In this document: piece after piece, positions 24,201 through 28,595 of the stretch
Position numbering within the stretch: position 1 is the first letter of the stretch
Layout: every line of letters begins with the position of its first letter
Source of the DNA: Chara braunii
Taxonomy: Eukaryota > Streptophyta > Charophyceae > Charales > Characeae
Assembly: GCA_003427395.1 (NCBI GenBank)
Contig: BFEA01001051.1
Span: 52,970-83,261, forward strand
Reading direction: 5' to 3'
Length of the DNA: 30,292 nucleotides
The notes under the pieces: model-generated
Told to the model about the DNA's origin: nothing
What the model saw: the letters and a program-made list of their open reading frames with translations, nothing else
Databases searched by the model: none
Program-made: the position numbers and the translations under genes

Positions 24201-27200
24201 GTACCTGGGAAGCTTGACCTCTGTTCCACTGTTTTTCTCAGAGGCATCAAGATACATGCCGACGTAATCACTGAAGGATTTAATGGGCAGGCGCGTGCCG
24301 TTGAGTTCGACTTTCACTGATTTCCCAAGAACGCCCGCAACGTCGAGGACTCGCTTACTCATCAAGGCAACCACGTCGTGCTCGAGAGTATCCATACCAA
24401 ACTTTGCGAGATCCGGCTTGAACGTGACACGCGTCCAGTTCTCACTCGCCTTGCACGTCGTGATCTTCGGGTCGGATTTCTTTCCCATGTTTTCTGAAAA
24501 CACCTGTTTGCGCCAAAAACGACACGATTTCAACAAACGAGAAAAAGCACAACTTCAGTCTTACTGTAAATCCTTCGATCCCACGACAAGCAACTGCATC
24601 GCAATTATTCCAAGGAGCTGAAACTGGTGGTCCCCGTCAACCACTTGTGAAGCCCGTGGGCATGAACCTCTTCTACATAACTACATACCAATGAGTGAGT
24701 CGCGAGTTCGACTCCTACAGAGGACAGTTACCATGTCAGAGGTTCTCTCCTGCGCAATCATATCAAAGGTTCTCTCCTTGAAAATACTCAATAAACAAGT
24801 ACATCAAAAAAAAAAAAATCTAACCCGACTGTCCGAATCGCAAACGGTTTGCGCAGTAGTGGCAACAAGGCTGAAGTAATTTCACGGACATTGCGCGCAC
24901 ACATCTTTGACATGTGACTTCTTTCGCACAGCCATTTGACCCTAATATATATTTAATAATAGTATTAATACGAAGATTTACTAGCAATCCGCAATCCAAA
25001 GGCCTAATGCCAAGTACGAGTAATAATACCGTAATGATAAAGAACAATAACAACACGTCATGTGAACTATGTGGATTTCGAAACGCGCATCGACCGATAA
25101 ACGGTCCAGGTATCTCAGCAAACGAGCATCTTGGCCCACAGAATGATGAAGAGCGCAGCGAAAAACGTACAGGAGAAAATGGTGCACCTTGGCCCACGTA
25201 ACGTGAATATCGAAAAGAAAAGAAGAACAGATAATTTTGATCAAAGAAGAAAAACAAACACCTACCTGTTTGTAACGGCGCCCACGTTTCCCATCGGCCG
25301 TCTCGATGACGAACTCTGTGGAGAAGATGTTTGTCAGCTTGGCACCATAACCGTTCCTTCCTCCTGTAGTTTTCTTCCTGGTATCGTCGTAATTGCTGCT
25401 AGTGAGCAGATGCCCAAAGATCATTTCTGGCACATAGACGCCCTCCTCAGCATGAATTTCCACAGGCACTCCGTCTCCTGTATTGAACACGCTGATGGTG
25501 TTCGTCTCGGGGTTGATGTCCACTTTCACTGCGTCCATGGACGGGTCTCTCTGCTTGTTATCAGCTGCATTGACCAAAATTTCGTCAAAAATTTTGTACA
25601 ACCCAGGCACGAACGTCACTGCCCTGTGACGAAGCGTGCCATCCTCGTATACCCACATATGCTGAGTCAGCTTCTCAATTGACCCGACGTACGTGTCCGG
25701 ACGAAGCAAAATGTGCTCCAATTGTGTCTTTTTCTGATAAACCTCTTCGATCGTCTTCTCATCTCCAATTACTCTTGAAGATAACTCATCGCCGTCATTC
25801 GTTGCATCCCTTAACGGAGCCTTCGCATTCCCTCCCCGGCCCGCGCCTCCGCCTCTTCCCCTTCCTGCCCCTCCCCCCCTTCCACCCTTTGATGAGACCT
25901 GCCAACGACAAAGAGAGTCAACCCAAGAGCACCACCTTCTTAGCGATACACAAATTGCTTCATTCGTATTGATTGTAGCTCCTGCAGGATCTGCTATTGA
26001 GCTGGCTATTCTCGTTGTTACTTTTTGAATACGTGGCGCCGTTCATATCTACCCAAAACCCGAAATATTGTTGATACACCCCTGAACTGTCGAAATAGAG
26101 CCGAGATCGAACTCCAGTGGAAATAAATGAGTAAATTCGTACAATTCTGAATACCTAGGGCCGGTCAGTTGCACGATGATATTTCAAGGCCGTAGCCAAT
26201 GGGCTACCGTCTTCCCCCGAACACAACGCACCCTCATTTTGGCTGCACCTGACCGGAAAGATAGCTCGCGTACAGTACATATCGGGGTGCGTTGTGTTCG
26301 GGGGAAGTTTGTAGTGTAGCCCAAAGCCTTTACAAGAGGTAACTGCACGCAACGTCAGTTACAAATAAAATAAAATAAAATAAAAAGAGGTAGAGCACTG
26401 AATGGACTAGTGTAGCCCAAAGCCTGACCAACCATCTGCAAGCAACATCGTTATTTTTTCCACTTTAGGTAGTCCGATGGACCGAAAGGCCGAACAATAG
26501 GTATCTGCACGCAACGTCAGTTTACCTTGCACACTTCTTTTCCATTCCACTCAAGTCTAGACATCAGAAATTTCTCCAACTTGTTTTCCCCTCGAGCTTT
26601 GTTTCGTGTCGATTCTCTTCTTCTGCGAAAATTATATACCAATTAGGAAAATTATTCAGTGACCTCTGTATGAATACATGTACTAACATTACTTAACGCA
26701 TCCAGTTTGTTCCATATACATCATTAGGCATCCTCTACTTACATGAAAAATCCGGACGAAGACTCCAAGTACGATGAAAACACGATAAAACGGTTTGGGC
26801 ATTCGAAAAAAAACATCATCCCGAGATTACTTGTGCTAACCCCATCATCCGTACGAATAAAATGGCCGAGGTATCCTCTCATAACTTCAAAAAAATCGAC
26901 CAAGTAAGATGAACCTGTCAGAATAACAACTGACGAGGGCGAGATGCAACTCGCACCCTGCTCGTCCCGCCACTCTTCTCCCGTCCAACGACAATTAATA
27001 TTAATATAGAATGATAAATGGTAGACATATCATCAATTGACAACCCGTTTTTAAAAATCCATCCCGAGCAACATACAATGACAGATGGTACGGCAGAACA
27101 ATCAGGAGAGATTGTCATTCCCAACCCGCAACAACTCTCCCGCAAAACGAAAGTTGACAACGGGGTGGTGGTCCCCTACCATGGCTACAAGTCAAGGCAA

Positions 27201-28045
27201 TGACGTCGCGTAAGCATATTCCTTTAGATCCAGTGACACCCGACTTACCTTTCGTAATTTTCCGTGATAAACATTTCTTCCTTTTTTTTCCTTTGTTTTT
27301 TTTTTAAAGAATCTGCCCGGGACTACAATTGGTTATCATGCGAAACTATTACTAGTAAATAACGGCGAACCCGGCGGAACTATTGCTGCTCAGACTCGAT
27401 CACAGCCTCGATGTTCCGGCCACATAAGCAAAAGTGGAAGCAAGAACACGGTTGAACCGATTCCCCGTACCCATATCTTTTCTCGGAAATGCCGACAGCA
27501 ATTTTCCCGTCGGCGAATTTTCAGCGACTCGTCAACGACTCAAAATACATATCGGTATTAACAAAGACTCGTCCACCATCACGATATCCTTTATTGACTA
27601 ATTGTTCATAAGAGTACAAGGCGAGTAGAGAATAGGGAAAACAGGGGCCAACTGCCTTTCGTACACGCTGCAAACCAATTTGAGTACATAGCCGCGCATA
27701 CTGCTCTCAGTTTACTCGCACGTTCCCCGACGCACGTTTCGATGGGCTGCGCTCCAATCATCCTAAGGGGGCTTCCCGCACAACCATGCACTGCGTCCCA
27801 CCGACTGTCCTCCCGCTTACTGAGTATGGAGGGCCAATACAGCCCTGCCCTCCTACAATGAGAAGAAGACGGACTGGAACCCGAAACGAAACCAACGACC
27901 CGAAAACGGCAAAGCAACCATCCCAAACTTCCAGTAGGAAATCCATGTCCATGTACTTTCATCAAAAGATTGGAATGACAAGATCTTCGCTCACCTTTGA
28001 GGTGGCCGTCAGCTCAACTGAATTCTCTTCCATAGAGATGTCCAT
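230..28045 (-). CDS. TOP2: DNA topoisomerase II, whole gene (22 coding exons, joined)
   Basis: Type IIA topoisomerase: an ATP-driven nuclear homodimer that passes one DNA duplex through a transient double-strand break to decatenate and relax chromosomes. Joined exons (high to low): 28045-27995, 25898-25266, 24503-24205, 23697-23631, 22088-21818, 20888-20689, 19104-18895, 18386-18273, 17531-17424, 15551-15387, 14225-14040, 13493-13338, 12413-12280, 9956-9788, 9298-9104, 6390-6204, 5528-5479, 3689-3369, 2774-2658, 2003-1823, 1312-1098, 430-271 or 230. Visible in the product: Gly/Arg-rich N-terminus (21-40), GHKL ATPase (about 65-330; N127, GDG 158-160, GRNGYGAKL 197-205), QTK loop 415-417, TOPRIM (E499; D576, D578, D580), GLKPGQRK 746-753, catalytic R829-Y830, DNA-bending I881 and a basic/acidic tail. 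All junction phases agree. Length of about 1,400 residues is normal for the family. Uncertain: the very N-terminus, the exon 20 acceptor and the C-terminus. Confidence 0.97.
1098..1312 (-). CDS. TOP2: TOP2 exon 21 (residues 1272-1343), Lys/Ala-rich tail
   Basis: Begins at an AACAG acceptor; the phase-1/2 join yields [18 protein letters not shown], a basic nuclear-import-like stretch. It then has a 12-bp internal duplication giving [10 protein letters not shown], and ends [20 protein letters not shown] plus SS at a GTAAGT donor. An H1-like Lys/Ala composition is usual for TOP2 tails, which are not conserved in sequence. Intron 21 (1097-431, about 0.67 kb) contains nothing recognisable. Confidence 0.85.
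1823..2003 (-). CDS. TOP2: TOP2 exon 20 (residues 1212-1272), C-terminal tail
   Basis: Encodes [20 protein letters not shown], then [20 protein letters not shown] and an acidic stretch ending FEEPK. PKRRKAK (1245-1251) looks like a nuclear localisation signal, and SDDEDD (1255-1260) like a casein kinase 2 target. The acceptor TCAAG|GCATAT is weak, lacking a good pyrimidine tract, but is the only AG nearby that continues FLAGYE in frame. The donor GTAAGC is strong; reading through it meets a stop 24 nt later (1800). Intron 20 (1822-1313) shows nothing recognisable. Confidence 0.82.
2437..2570 (+). repeat. Short direct duplication, 77-bp spacing (intron 19)
   Basis: TGATCATCCTTCTGGT occurs at 2438 and 2515, and similar flanking words (GTAAATA..AAAA, CACATG/CATATGGAAC) repeat with it. 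This suggests an old local duplication of about 77 bp. Confidence 0.65.
2658..2774 (-). CDS. TOP2: TOP2 exon 19 (residues 1173-1211)
   Basis: 39 codons, [20 protein letters not shown] then [19 protein letters not shown], the last conserved helix of the C-gate (EKVEELL, TTPxxMWxxDL). It has a CCCAG acceptor, a GTGAGT donor and phase 0. Intron 19 (2657-2004, about 0.65 kb) contains a 77-bp-spaced direct repeat (TGATCATCCTTCTGGT copies at 2438 and 2515). Confidence 0.96.
3024..3125 (-). mobile_element. SINE-like retroposon fragment, copy 1 (intron 18)
   Basis: A T-rich tract (3024-3046, the element's A-tail on the minus strand) abuts a body sharing the motif GGACTGATGCTCCCAAGAAT (minus strand) with five other intronic sequences in this window. 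Degenerate, with no coding capacity. The family assignment is by my own cross-comparison within the window. Confidence 0.5.
3369..3689 (-). CDS. TOP2: TOP2 exon 18 (residues 1066-1172), C-gate with acidic insert
   Basis: 107 codons. It begins [20 protein letters not shown], with the acceptor (AACAG) chosen because this spacing matches other TOP2 proteins; an alternative CAG 9 nt later would drop three residues. It continues [15 protein letters not shown] and LKQLGFTPL, then a Lys patch, an acidic run (1132-1145, mostly Glu) and a Gly/Lys stretch before [16 protein letters not shown]. The donor GTCCGT is non-consensus. Intron 18 (3368-2775, about 0.6 kb) contains a SINE-like fragment. Confidence 0.95.
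4405..4530 (+). repeat. Direct duplication, 85-bp spacing (intron 17)
   Basis: ATTGATAGGT..TCAGGGTCACCAGAAAAGGA..GGCCAA occurs at 4405-4444 and 4490-4530 with few differences. It is an old tandem duplication with a diverged spacer. Confidence 0.75.
5350..5446 (+). mobile_element. SINE-like retroposon fragment, copy 2 (intron 17)
   Basis: Starts GGGACGCTGG, continues through GGTCTTGCTTCCCACTAATA and GACTGGAGCTCC and ends in an A-rich tail (5428-5446). It shares order and motifs with the copies at 11685 and 20284, so it is plus-oriented. Confidence 0.55.
5479..5528 (-). CDS. TOP2: TOP2 exon 17 (residues 1049-1065), 50-nt micro-exon
   Basis: Too short to find by ORF length. It encodes [17 protein letters not shown] between a TGCCAG acceptor and a GTATGT donor and matches the conserved FxxLRxEYYxxRK helix leading into the coiled-coil C-gate. 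Phases 1 in and 0 out agree with its neighbours. Intron 17 (5478-3690, about 1.8 kb) carries a SINE-like fragment and an 85-bp-spaced direct repeat. Confidence 0.93.
6204..6390 (-). CDS. TOP2: TOP2 exon 16 (residues 987-1049)
   Basis: Encodes [20 protein letters not shown] and [20 protein letters not shown] up to GPED plus one base. It matches the conserved segment (LSEENM, KxFKLTTxISTSNMxLFD) before the C-gate. The donor is a poor GTATCC; it is chosen because the phase-1 join to exon 17 restores [16 protein letters not shown]. Intron 16 (6203-5529, about 0.7 kb) shows nothing recognisable. Confidence 0.93.
6598..6685 (-). mobile_element. SINE-like retroposon fragment, copy 3 (intron 15)
   Basis: A long T/C tract (6598-6622) precedes GGTCCCTTCTATTCTGGGGG and GCATCACTCCGGTTGCTTAT. 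It is nearly the same layout as the copy at 23412-23490, with the A-tail on the minus strand. Confidence 0.55.
7392..8440 (-). pseudogene. Decayed protein-coding insertion, unknown family (intron 15)
   Basis: A GC-rich block unlike the surrounding AT-rich intron. On the minus strand, stretches read like real protein but are split by stops and frame changes: [20 protein letters not shown] near 8350-8410, [20 protein letters not shown] near 8225-8285 in the same frame after a stop, a second version ([20 protein letters not shown]) near 7925-7985, then [20 protein letters not shown] near 7725-7790 in another frame. An old transposon ORF, possibly a retroelement, is the simplest reading. I do not recognise the family, and chance coding-like sequence in GC-rich DNA cannot be excluded. 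Confidence 0.35.
7898..8290 (+). repeat. Direct repeat pair of about 90 bp (7898-7990 and 8206-8290)
   Basis: Both copies run from CCTTCTGTCTGCTCTTAGTT to CTGATCCGGCAG with high identity; the first copy has an extra segment (CGCCAAAT). The copies lie inside the GC-rich decayed insertion and are separated by a C-rich, GCGCAG-repeating spacer. Confidence 0.85.
9104..9298 (-). CDS. TOP2: TOP2 exon 15 (residues 922-986), tower region
   Basis: 65 codons: [20 protein letters not shown], then [20 protein letters not shown] and [10 protein letters not shown]. The ITELPI(R/G)xWT signature of the family is clear. The segment IIEQVDR(8 aa) followed by TIEQVDE gives a small internal echo. The donor is GTAAGC. 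The following intron 15 (9103-6391, about 2.7 kb) is the largest and holds the GC-rich decayed insertion plus a SINE-like fragment. Confidence 0.96.
9788..9956 (-). CDS. TOP2: TOP2 exon 14 (residues 865-921), cleavage core
   Basis: Encodes [20 protein letters not shown] and [21 protein letters not shown]881 in EGIGTG sits 51 residues after the catalytic tyrosine, the spacing of the DNA-bending isoleucine in the human enzyme. The acceptor is TTTCAG; the donor GTACCA is non-consensus but is the only one that fits GFK|G. Intron 14 (9787-9299, about 0.5 kb) has no recognisable element. Confidence 0.96.
11406..11636 (+). repeat. Tandem repeat, about 3 units of 76 bp, with one N (intron 13)
   Basis: Units begin ATGCTGCTCATCAGG at 11406, 11482 and 11554 and contain GTGTCGGTTCGGTTGATCAC and CTTGAGTGGGACGGACAC. 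The second unit is shortened around a single N at 11534, so assembly was uncertain there. Units are almost identical, so the array is recent. Confidence 0.95.
11685..11831 (+). mobile_element. SINE-like retroposon, copy 4, with poly-A tail (intron 13)
   Basis: Body from GAGGGACGCTGGACCCG through CAGGTGTTGCTCCCCACCAA, GATGGAGCCTCCCCCAG and TTAGTGGTGTCTGCTCTTAT to a 24-nt A tail (11808-11831). It is about 80% identical over the body to the copy at 20284-20420. No coding capacity and no convincing pol III A/B boxes. Confidence 0.7.
12280..12413 (-). CDS. TOP2: TOP2 exon 13 (residues 821-865), catalytic tyrosine
   Basis: Encodes [20 protein letters not shown] and continues to EPKW. Y830 is the tyrosine expected to form the 5'-phosphotyrosyl link to cleaved DNA, with R829 beside it, as in all type IIA enzymes. 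It ends in phase 2 (TG) at a GTACGT donor; the G opening exon 14 completes Trp865. Intron 13 (12279-9957, about 2.3 kb) contains a 76-bp tandem repeat, a SINE-like copy with poly-A tail, and unremarkable sequence. Confidence 0.97.
13338..13493 (-). CDS. TOP2: TOP2 exon 12 (residues 769-820), cleavage core
   Basis: 52 codons, [20 protein letters not shown] (H783, H784 in the conserved YHHGE) to [20 protein letters not shown]. The only boundary compatible with the conserved FGTRLx|GGKD reading uses a GC donor (CAG|GCAAGT), so intron 12 (13337-12414, about 0.9 kb) is a GC-AG intron. That intron otherwise holds purine-rich sequence with no recognisable element. Confidence 0.96.
13708..13777. repeat. 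Inverted repeat / hairpin (intron 11)
   Basis: CAGGTGCGCATGTACT (13708-13723) pairs with AGTACAACTGCGCACCTG (13760-13777), complementary except for a 2-nt bulge, around a 36-nt loop. Confidence 0.8.
13813..13923 (+). repeat. Tandem duplication, 65-bp period (intron 11)
   Basis: GAGAACATAAGGGACAGTGC begins at 13813 and 13878, each copy ending GGACTGCTGCCATTC. The second copy has an additional 8-nt internal repeat (GGAGTGCT). Confidence 0.85.
14040..14225 (-). CDS. TOP2: TOP2 exon 11 (residues 707-768), cleavage core
   Basis: 62 codons, [20 protein letters not shown] through [20 protein letters not shown] and [11 protein letters not shown] (746-756), the start of the DNA breakage-reunion domain. 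The linker from W to TDF has the plant-type length, shorter than in animals (family knowledge). The donor is GTACGT. Intron 11 (14039-13494, about 0.55 kb) contains a 65-bp tandem duplication and a strong inverted repeat. Confidence 0.97.
14639..14786 (+). mobile_element. Retroposition unit with target-site duplications around the U6 copy
   Basis: The 16-bp flanks agree at 14 positions and bracket the U6 body plus A tail exactly, the standard signature of target-primed reverse transcription by LINE-type machinery. The two mismatches suggest moderate age. Confidence 0.75.
14656..14770 (+). pseudogene. U6 snRNA retropseudogene, copy 1 (intron 10)
   Basis: Matches plant/green U6 over its full length: the 5' stem GTCCTTCGGGAC, AAAATTGGAACGATACAGAG with the ACAGAGA box intact, GGCCCCTGCGCAAGGATGAC and AATCGAGAAATGGTCC, ending ATTTTT. 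The catalytic AGC triad reads AGA here. After the T run comes CAAC and an A tail. It is flanked by a 16-bp near-identical duplication (AAGCTGCGGAAATAAG at 14639-14654, AAGCTGAGGAAAGAAG at 14771-14786). No TATA or upstream sequence element typical of plant U6 promoters precedes it. It is read as retroposed and not expressed. Confidence 0.88.
14984..15256 (+). repeat. Tandem duplication, 140-bp period (intron 10)
   Basis: Two units starting AACTGCGAATGTTCCAATG at 14984 and 15124 share CCAGGTGAATCTTCTG-type and CTGATAGG[G/T]ACAAACA words in order, at about 85% identity by eye. Confidence 0.85.
15387..15551 (-). CDS. TOP2: TOP2 exon 10 (residues 652-706)
   Basis: 55 codons: [20 protein letters not shown], then [20 protein letters not shown] and LRNFE. 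It starts at a GAACAG acceptor and ends at GTAAGG, phase 0 throughout. It continues the KGLGTS loop and leads into the cleavage core. Intron 10 (15386-14226, about 1.2 kb) carries a 140-bp tandem duplication and a U6-like retrocopy. Confidence 0.97.
15793..15823. repeat. (CT)n microsatellite, interrupted
   Basis: Two CT runs separated by CCCAAA within intron 9. Confidence 0.9.
17424..17531 (-). CDS. TOP2: TOP2 exon 9 (residues 616-651)
   Basis: 36 codons: [19 protein letters not shown], then [17 protein letters not shown]. This is the end of TOPRIM leading to the family's K-G-L-G-T loop, whose Lys651 closes this exon. The donor is GTGTGC. Intron 9 (17423-15552, about 1.9 kb) contains a (CT)n patch at 15793-15823 and a GGGACTGGGAC-type low-complexity stretch at about 16130-16215; no gene or element is recognisable in the rest. 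Confidence 0.96.
17607..18229. repeat. (CT)n arrays flanking an assembly gap (intron 8)
   Basis: CT runs at about 17607-17690, 18126-18140 and 18181-18229. The word ATGAGA..GA..TCAGCCAAATA.CATCA precedes a CT run on both sides of the gap (17568-17598 and 18147-18177), so the locus is a compound tandem repeat of spacer plus CT tract whose copy number is hidden by the gap. Confidence 0.92.
17691..18125. other. Assembly gap (435 N)
   Basis: A run of N inside the CT array; real size unknown. Exons 8 and 9 lie outside it and join in phase 0, so no coding sequence is evidently missing. Confidence 0.99.
18273..18386 (-). CDS. TOP2: TOP2 exon 8 (residues 578-615), TOPRIM
   Basis: 38 codons, from [20 protein letters not shown] to [15 protein letters not shown]578 and D580 complete the DxDxD metal site begun in exon 7. 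It is bounded by a TGCAG acceptor and a GTATGT donor, both phase 0. Intron 8 (18272-17532) consists largely of CT microsatellite and a 435-base run of N, so its true length is unknown. Confidence 0.97.
18895..19104 (-). CDS. TOP2: TOP2 exon 7 (residues 508-577), TOPRIM
   Basis: 70 codons starting [20 protein letters not shown] and [12 protein letters not shown], ending [13 protein letters not shown]. The exon stops inside the acidic TOPRIM metal motif: D576 is here, D578 and D580 in the next exon. Family members usually read ALAxxG at the join with the previous exon; here the join reads [13 protein letters not shown]. The donor is GTTTGT, a weaker form. Intron 7 (18894-18387, about 0.5 kb) has an 18-nt A run at 18672-18689 and no other feature. 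Confidence 0.96.
19336..19430 (+). mobile_element. U2-derived retroposition unit with perfect 13-bp target-site duplication
   Basis: AAAACGACCTGTA on both sides brackets a U2 5' fragment plus A-rich tail. The perfect duplication indicates a recent insertion relative to the U6 copies. Confidence 0.88.
19348..19417 (+). pseudogene. 3'-truncated U2 snRNA retropseudogene (intron 6)
   Basis: About the first 45 nt of U2: ACCTTTCTCCGCCTTTTGGC then TAAGATCAAG and GTAGTATCTGTTCT, including the GTAGTA branch-site recognition element. It then changes to an A/T-rich tail (19395-19417). It is flanked by a perfect 13-bp duplication, AAAACGACCTGTA, at 19336-19348 and 19418-19430. Too short to be a functional U2; it lacks the Sm site and both 3' stem-loops. 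Confidence 0.92.
20189..20217 (+). repeat. Long poly-A tract (intron 6)
   Basis: A run of about 29 A after GGGTTTTC. Probably the tail of an unrecognised retroposon upstream, which I could not delimit. Confidence 0.9.
20284..20420 (+). mobile_element. SINE-like retroposon, copy 5 (intron 6)
   Basis: Body GGCACGCTGGATCCGTTTTC, CAGGTGATGCTCCCCACCAA, GATGGAGCCTCTCCCCAG and CTAGTGGTGTCTGCTCTTAC, then an A-rich tail (20398-20420). Closest relative is the copy at 11685-11831. Confidence 0.7.
20512..20652 (+). pseudogene. U6 snRNA retropseudogene, copy 2 (intron 6)
   Basis: Full-length U6-like: GTCCTTCGGGAC, AAAATTGGAACGATACAGAG, AGCATGGCCCCTGCGCAAGG, AATCGAGATATGGTCC. A 3-nt insertion (GAT) lies between the intact ACAGAGA box and the intact AGC triad; other changes are ATGAC to ACGAC and GAAATGG to GATATGG. 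A long A-rich tail follows (20613-20652). Imperfect flanking words GAAGGCTTC and GGAAGCTTC may be the target-site duplication. No TATA box precedes it. Its tail ends about 28 nt from the TOP2 exon 6 donor. Confidence 0.86.
20689..20888 (-). CDS. TOP2: TOP2 exon 6 (residues 441-507), TOPRIM start
   Basis: Begins at a TTGCAG acceptor with [15 protein letters not shown] and continues [30 protein letters not shown]. The EGDSAKALA block carries E499, the metal-binding TOPRIM glutamate. It ends in phase 0 at a consensus GTAAGT donor. A U6 snRNA-like retrocopy with an A-rich tail ends only about 28 nt inside the following intron. Intron 6 (20688-19105, about 1.6 kb) also holds a SINE-like copy, a long poly-A and a truncated U2 retrocopy. 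Confidence 0.97.
21664..21770 (+). repeat. G-rich minisatellite (GGGGTGGA-type, intron 5)
   Basis: About a dozen units of GGGGTGGAGA, GGGGTGGAAGA and GGGGTGGACGA. G runs of four recur with short spacers, so the plus strand (template strand for TOP2) could form G-quadruplexes. It ends about 48 nt from the exon 5 donor. Confidence 0.93.
21818..22088 (-). CDS. TOP2: TOP2 exon 5 (residues 351-441), transducer with QTK loop
   Basis: Encodes [19 protein letters not shown], then [17 protein letters not shown] and the QTK loop in SQTKETLT (Q415, T416, K417). In this family the loop lysine reaches the gamma-phosphate of ATP from the transducer domain. It ends LSEVFLKK plus one base (phase 1) at a GTGAGC donor. 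Intron 5 (21817-20889, about 0.9 kb) begins within 50 nt of a G-rich minisatellite; the remainder shows nothing recognisable. Confidence 0.96.
22881..22987. mobile_element. Fold-back (MITE-like) element, diverged copy (intron 4)
   Basis: Arms ACCGTCTTTCCCCGGGCAGA (from 22881) and the near-complement at 22963-22987. The left arm and following bases match the left arm of the 26206 element at 28 of 35 positions, so the two are family members. Confidence 0.62.
23412..23490 (-). mobile_element. SINE-like retroposon fragment, copy 6 (intron 4)
   Basis: A T tract (23419-23427) and CCCCTTCTATTCTTGGGGGC then CAGTCTGGTTGCTTATCACC, closest to the copy at 6598-6685. Confidence 0.55.
23631..23697 (-). 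CDS. TOP2: TOP2 exon 4 (residues 328-350)
   Basis: A 67-nt micro-exon encoding [23 protein letters not shown], the ATPase-to-transducer junction. It is bounded by a CACAG acceptor and a GTCAGT donor; phases 2 in and 0 out fit both neighbours. Intron 4 (23630-22089, about 1.5 kb) contains a SINE-like fragment (23412-23490), a diverged fold-back element (22881-22987) and a short GACA tract near 22490-22509. Confidence 0.94.
24205..24503 (-). CDS. TOP2: TOP2 exon 3 (residues 229-328), ATPase domain
   Basis: Starts [14 protein letters not shown] right after an AACAG acceptor and continues through [30 protein letters not shown] and [14 protein letters not shown], a continuous match to the second half of the TOP2 ATPase domain. 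It ends in phase 2 (CCC AG) at a GTACGT donor; the first base of exon 4 completes Arg328. Intron 3 (24204-23698, about 0.5 kb) contains a short direct repeat (GATCAGT[T/C]CACGCAC, 28-bp spacing) near 24135-24176 and nothing else recognisable. Confidence 0.96.
24640..24818 (+). mobile_element. Possible retroposon with poly-A tail (intron 2)
   Basis: A 12-nt A tail at about 24807-24818 follows a region with GAGTTCGACTCC, resembling a tRNA B box, and a small repeat (AGGTTCTCTCCT, twice). No A box or target-site duplication was identified, so this is tentative. Confidence 0.25.
25266..25898 (-). CDS. TOP2: TOP2 exon 2 (residues 18-228), ATPase domain
   Basis: The largest exon, 211 codons in phase 0. 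It opens with a Gly/Arg-rich stretch (residues 21-40), a plausible RNA/DNA-binding or arginine-methylation tract. The GHKL ATPase fold follows: [17 protein letters not shown] at 71-87, [13 protein letters not shown] (N-box, N127 as Mg-ATP ligand) at 123-135, GDGVPVE at 158-164, SSNYDD at 184-189 and the glycine-rich ATP lid [10 protein letters not shown] at 196-205. The phrasing [20 protein letters not shown] matches green-plant TOP2 better than animal TOP2 (from family knowledge). The donor after YKQ is GTAGGT. Intron 2 (25265-24504) carries a poly-A stretch with a possible retroposon body at 24640-24818. Confidence 0.97.
26206..26307. mobile_element. Fold-back (MITE-like) element core with perfect 22-bp inverted repeat (intron 1)
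   Basis: CTTCCCCCGAACACAACGCA plus CC at 26211-26232 is exactly complementary to 26286-26307. Weaker complementarity extends outward (GGGCTACCGT with GTAGTGTAGCCC; CAGTTGCA with AACTGCAC), giving an element of about 190 bp (26161-26352). Partial outer-arm words recur at 26409-26424 and 26505-26522, suggesting nested or broken copies. No transposase is present. Confidence 0.75.
26363..26387. repeat. (AAAAT)n microsatellite
   Basis: Four to five AAAAT units at the edge of the fold-back element in intron 1. Confidence 0.9.
27995..28045 (-). CDS. TOP2: TOP2 exon 1 (residues 1-17), assigned start
   Basis: The first in-frame ATG gives [17 protein letters not shown] and then a GTGAGC donor in phase 0, which joins exon 2 cleanly. 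Homology cannot test this exon because TOP2 N-termini are not conserved. The frame stays open upstream to a TGA at 28189-28187, and an acceptor-like TTATTGCTTCAG ends at 28155, so an upstream exon, coding or 5' UTR, is possible. Intron 1 (27994-25899, about 2.1 kb) holds a fold-back element and an AAAAT microsatellite; the rest is AT-rich sequence without recognisable content. Confidence 0.7.
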
Positions 28046-28186
28046 CTCCTCTTCCTCTGATGCTCTGCTCTTCCCTTCTTCCTCTGATCCTCTGCTCTTC
28101 CCTTCTCCCTCTGATGCTCGATCTTCCGGGACCACAGACGCAGAACAAGCGTAGCTGAAGCAATAACAACGAGAATGGCCTTCAGG
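28046..28186 (-). other. Open frame with 27-bp repeats upstream of the TOP2 start
   Basis: In frame with the assigned ATG and open for 47 codons to a TGA at 28189-28187, with no ATG. It contains about 2.5 units of a 27-bp repeat (9 codons), reading SEEEGKSR then ASEEEEM at the junction. An acceptor-like site ends at 28155. It is either a spliced 5' UTR with purine-rich repeats or an N-terminal acidic extension whose ATG is in an upstream exon. Confidence 0.5.
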
Positions 28187-28495
28187 TCAATTTGTAATGA
28201 CCTCCCAGAATGTGACTACGAGGGCTGTGGCCGCTTGCAACGGGCTGCTCCGTCAGTTTACTCACAGCACAAACGCCATGAAGATGTTTCGCGCAACGCG
28301 TTTCTGCAAGCCCGGTCTCTCCCTGCATCATGAGAAGGAAGACAGCGGGGTCATTCGGGAAGCAGGCAACTACAACGAGAACAAAAGGAAGAACCGGAAT
28401 AGTACAAAGCAGGGAAAGAAAGCAAGGGCTGCTGGAATAGAGAGGGGAAATCCGGTACGGAAAGAGGAGAGCGAGATATGGAAGACGGAGGCGAC

Positions 28496-28595
28496 TCACG
28501 ATGTCGGTGCTGTGGCGCTCCGATGTCTTCGTTGCCTGACCAGAATCTGCAGGTCGAAGATGAGTCACGATGTCGCTGCTGTGGCGCTCCGATGC
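28496..28595 (+). repeat. Direct duplication, 69-bp spacing (5' flank)
   Basis: TCACGATGTCG[G/C]TGCTGTGG followed by CGCTCCGATG at 28496 and 28565, in the GC-rich region upstream of TOP2. Confidence 0.8.

Noticed and set aside
25131-25682. 183-codon plus-strand frame
   Set aside because: Antisense shadow of TOP2 exon 2.
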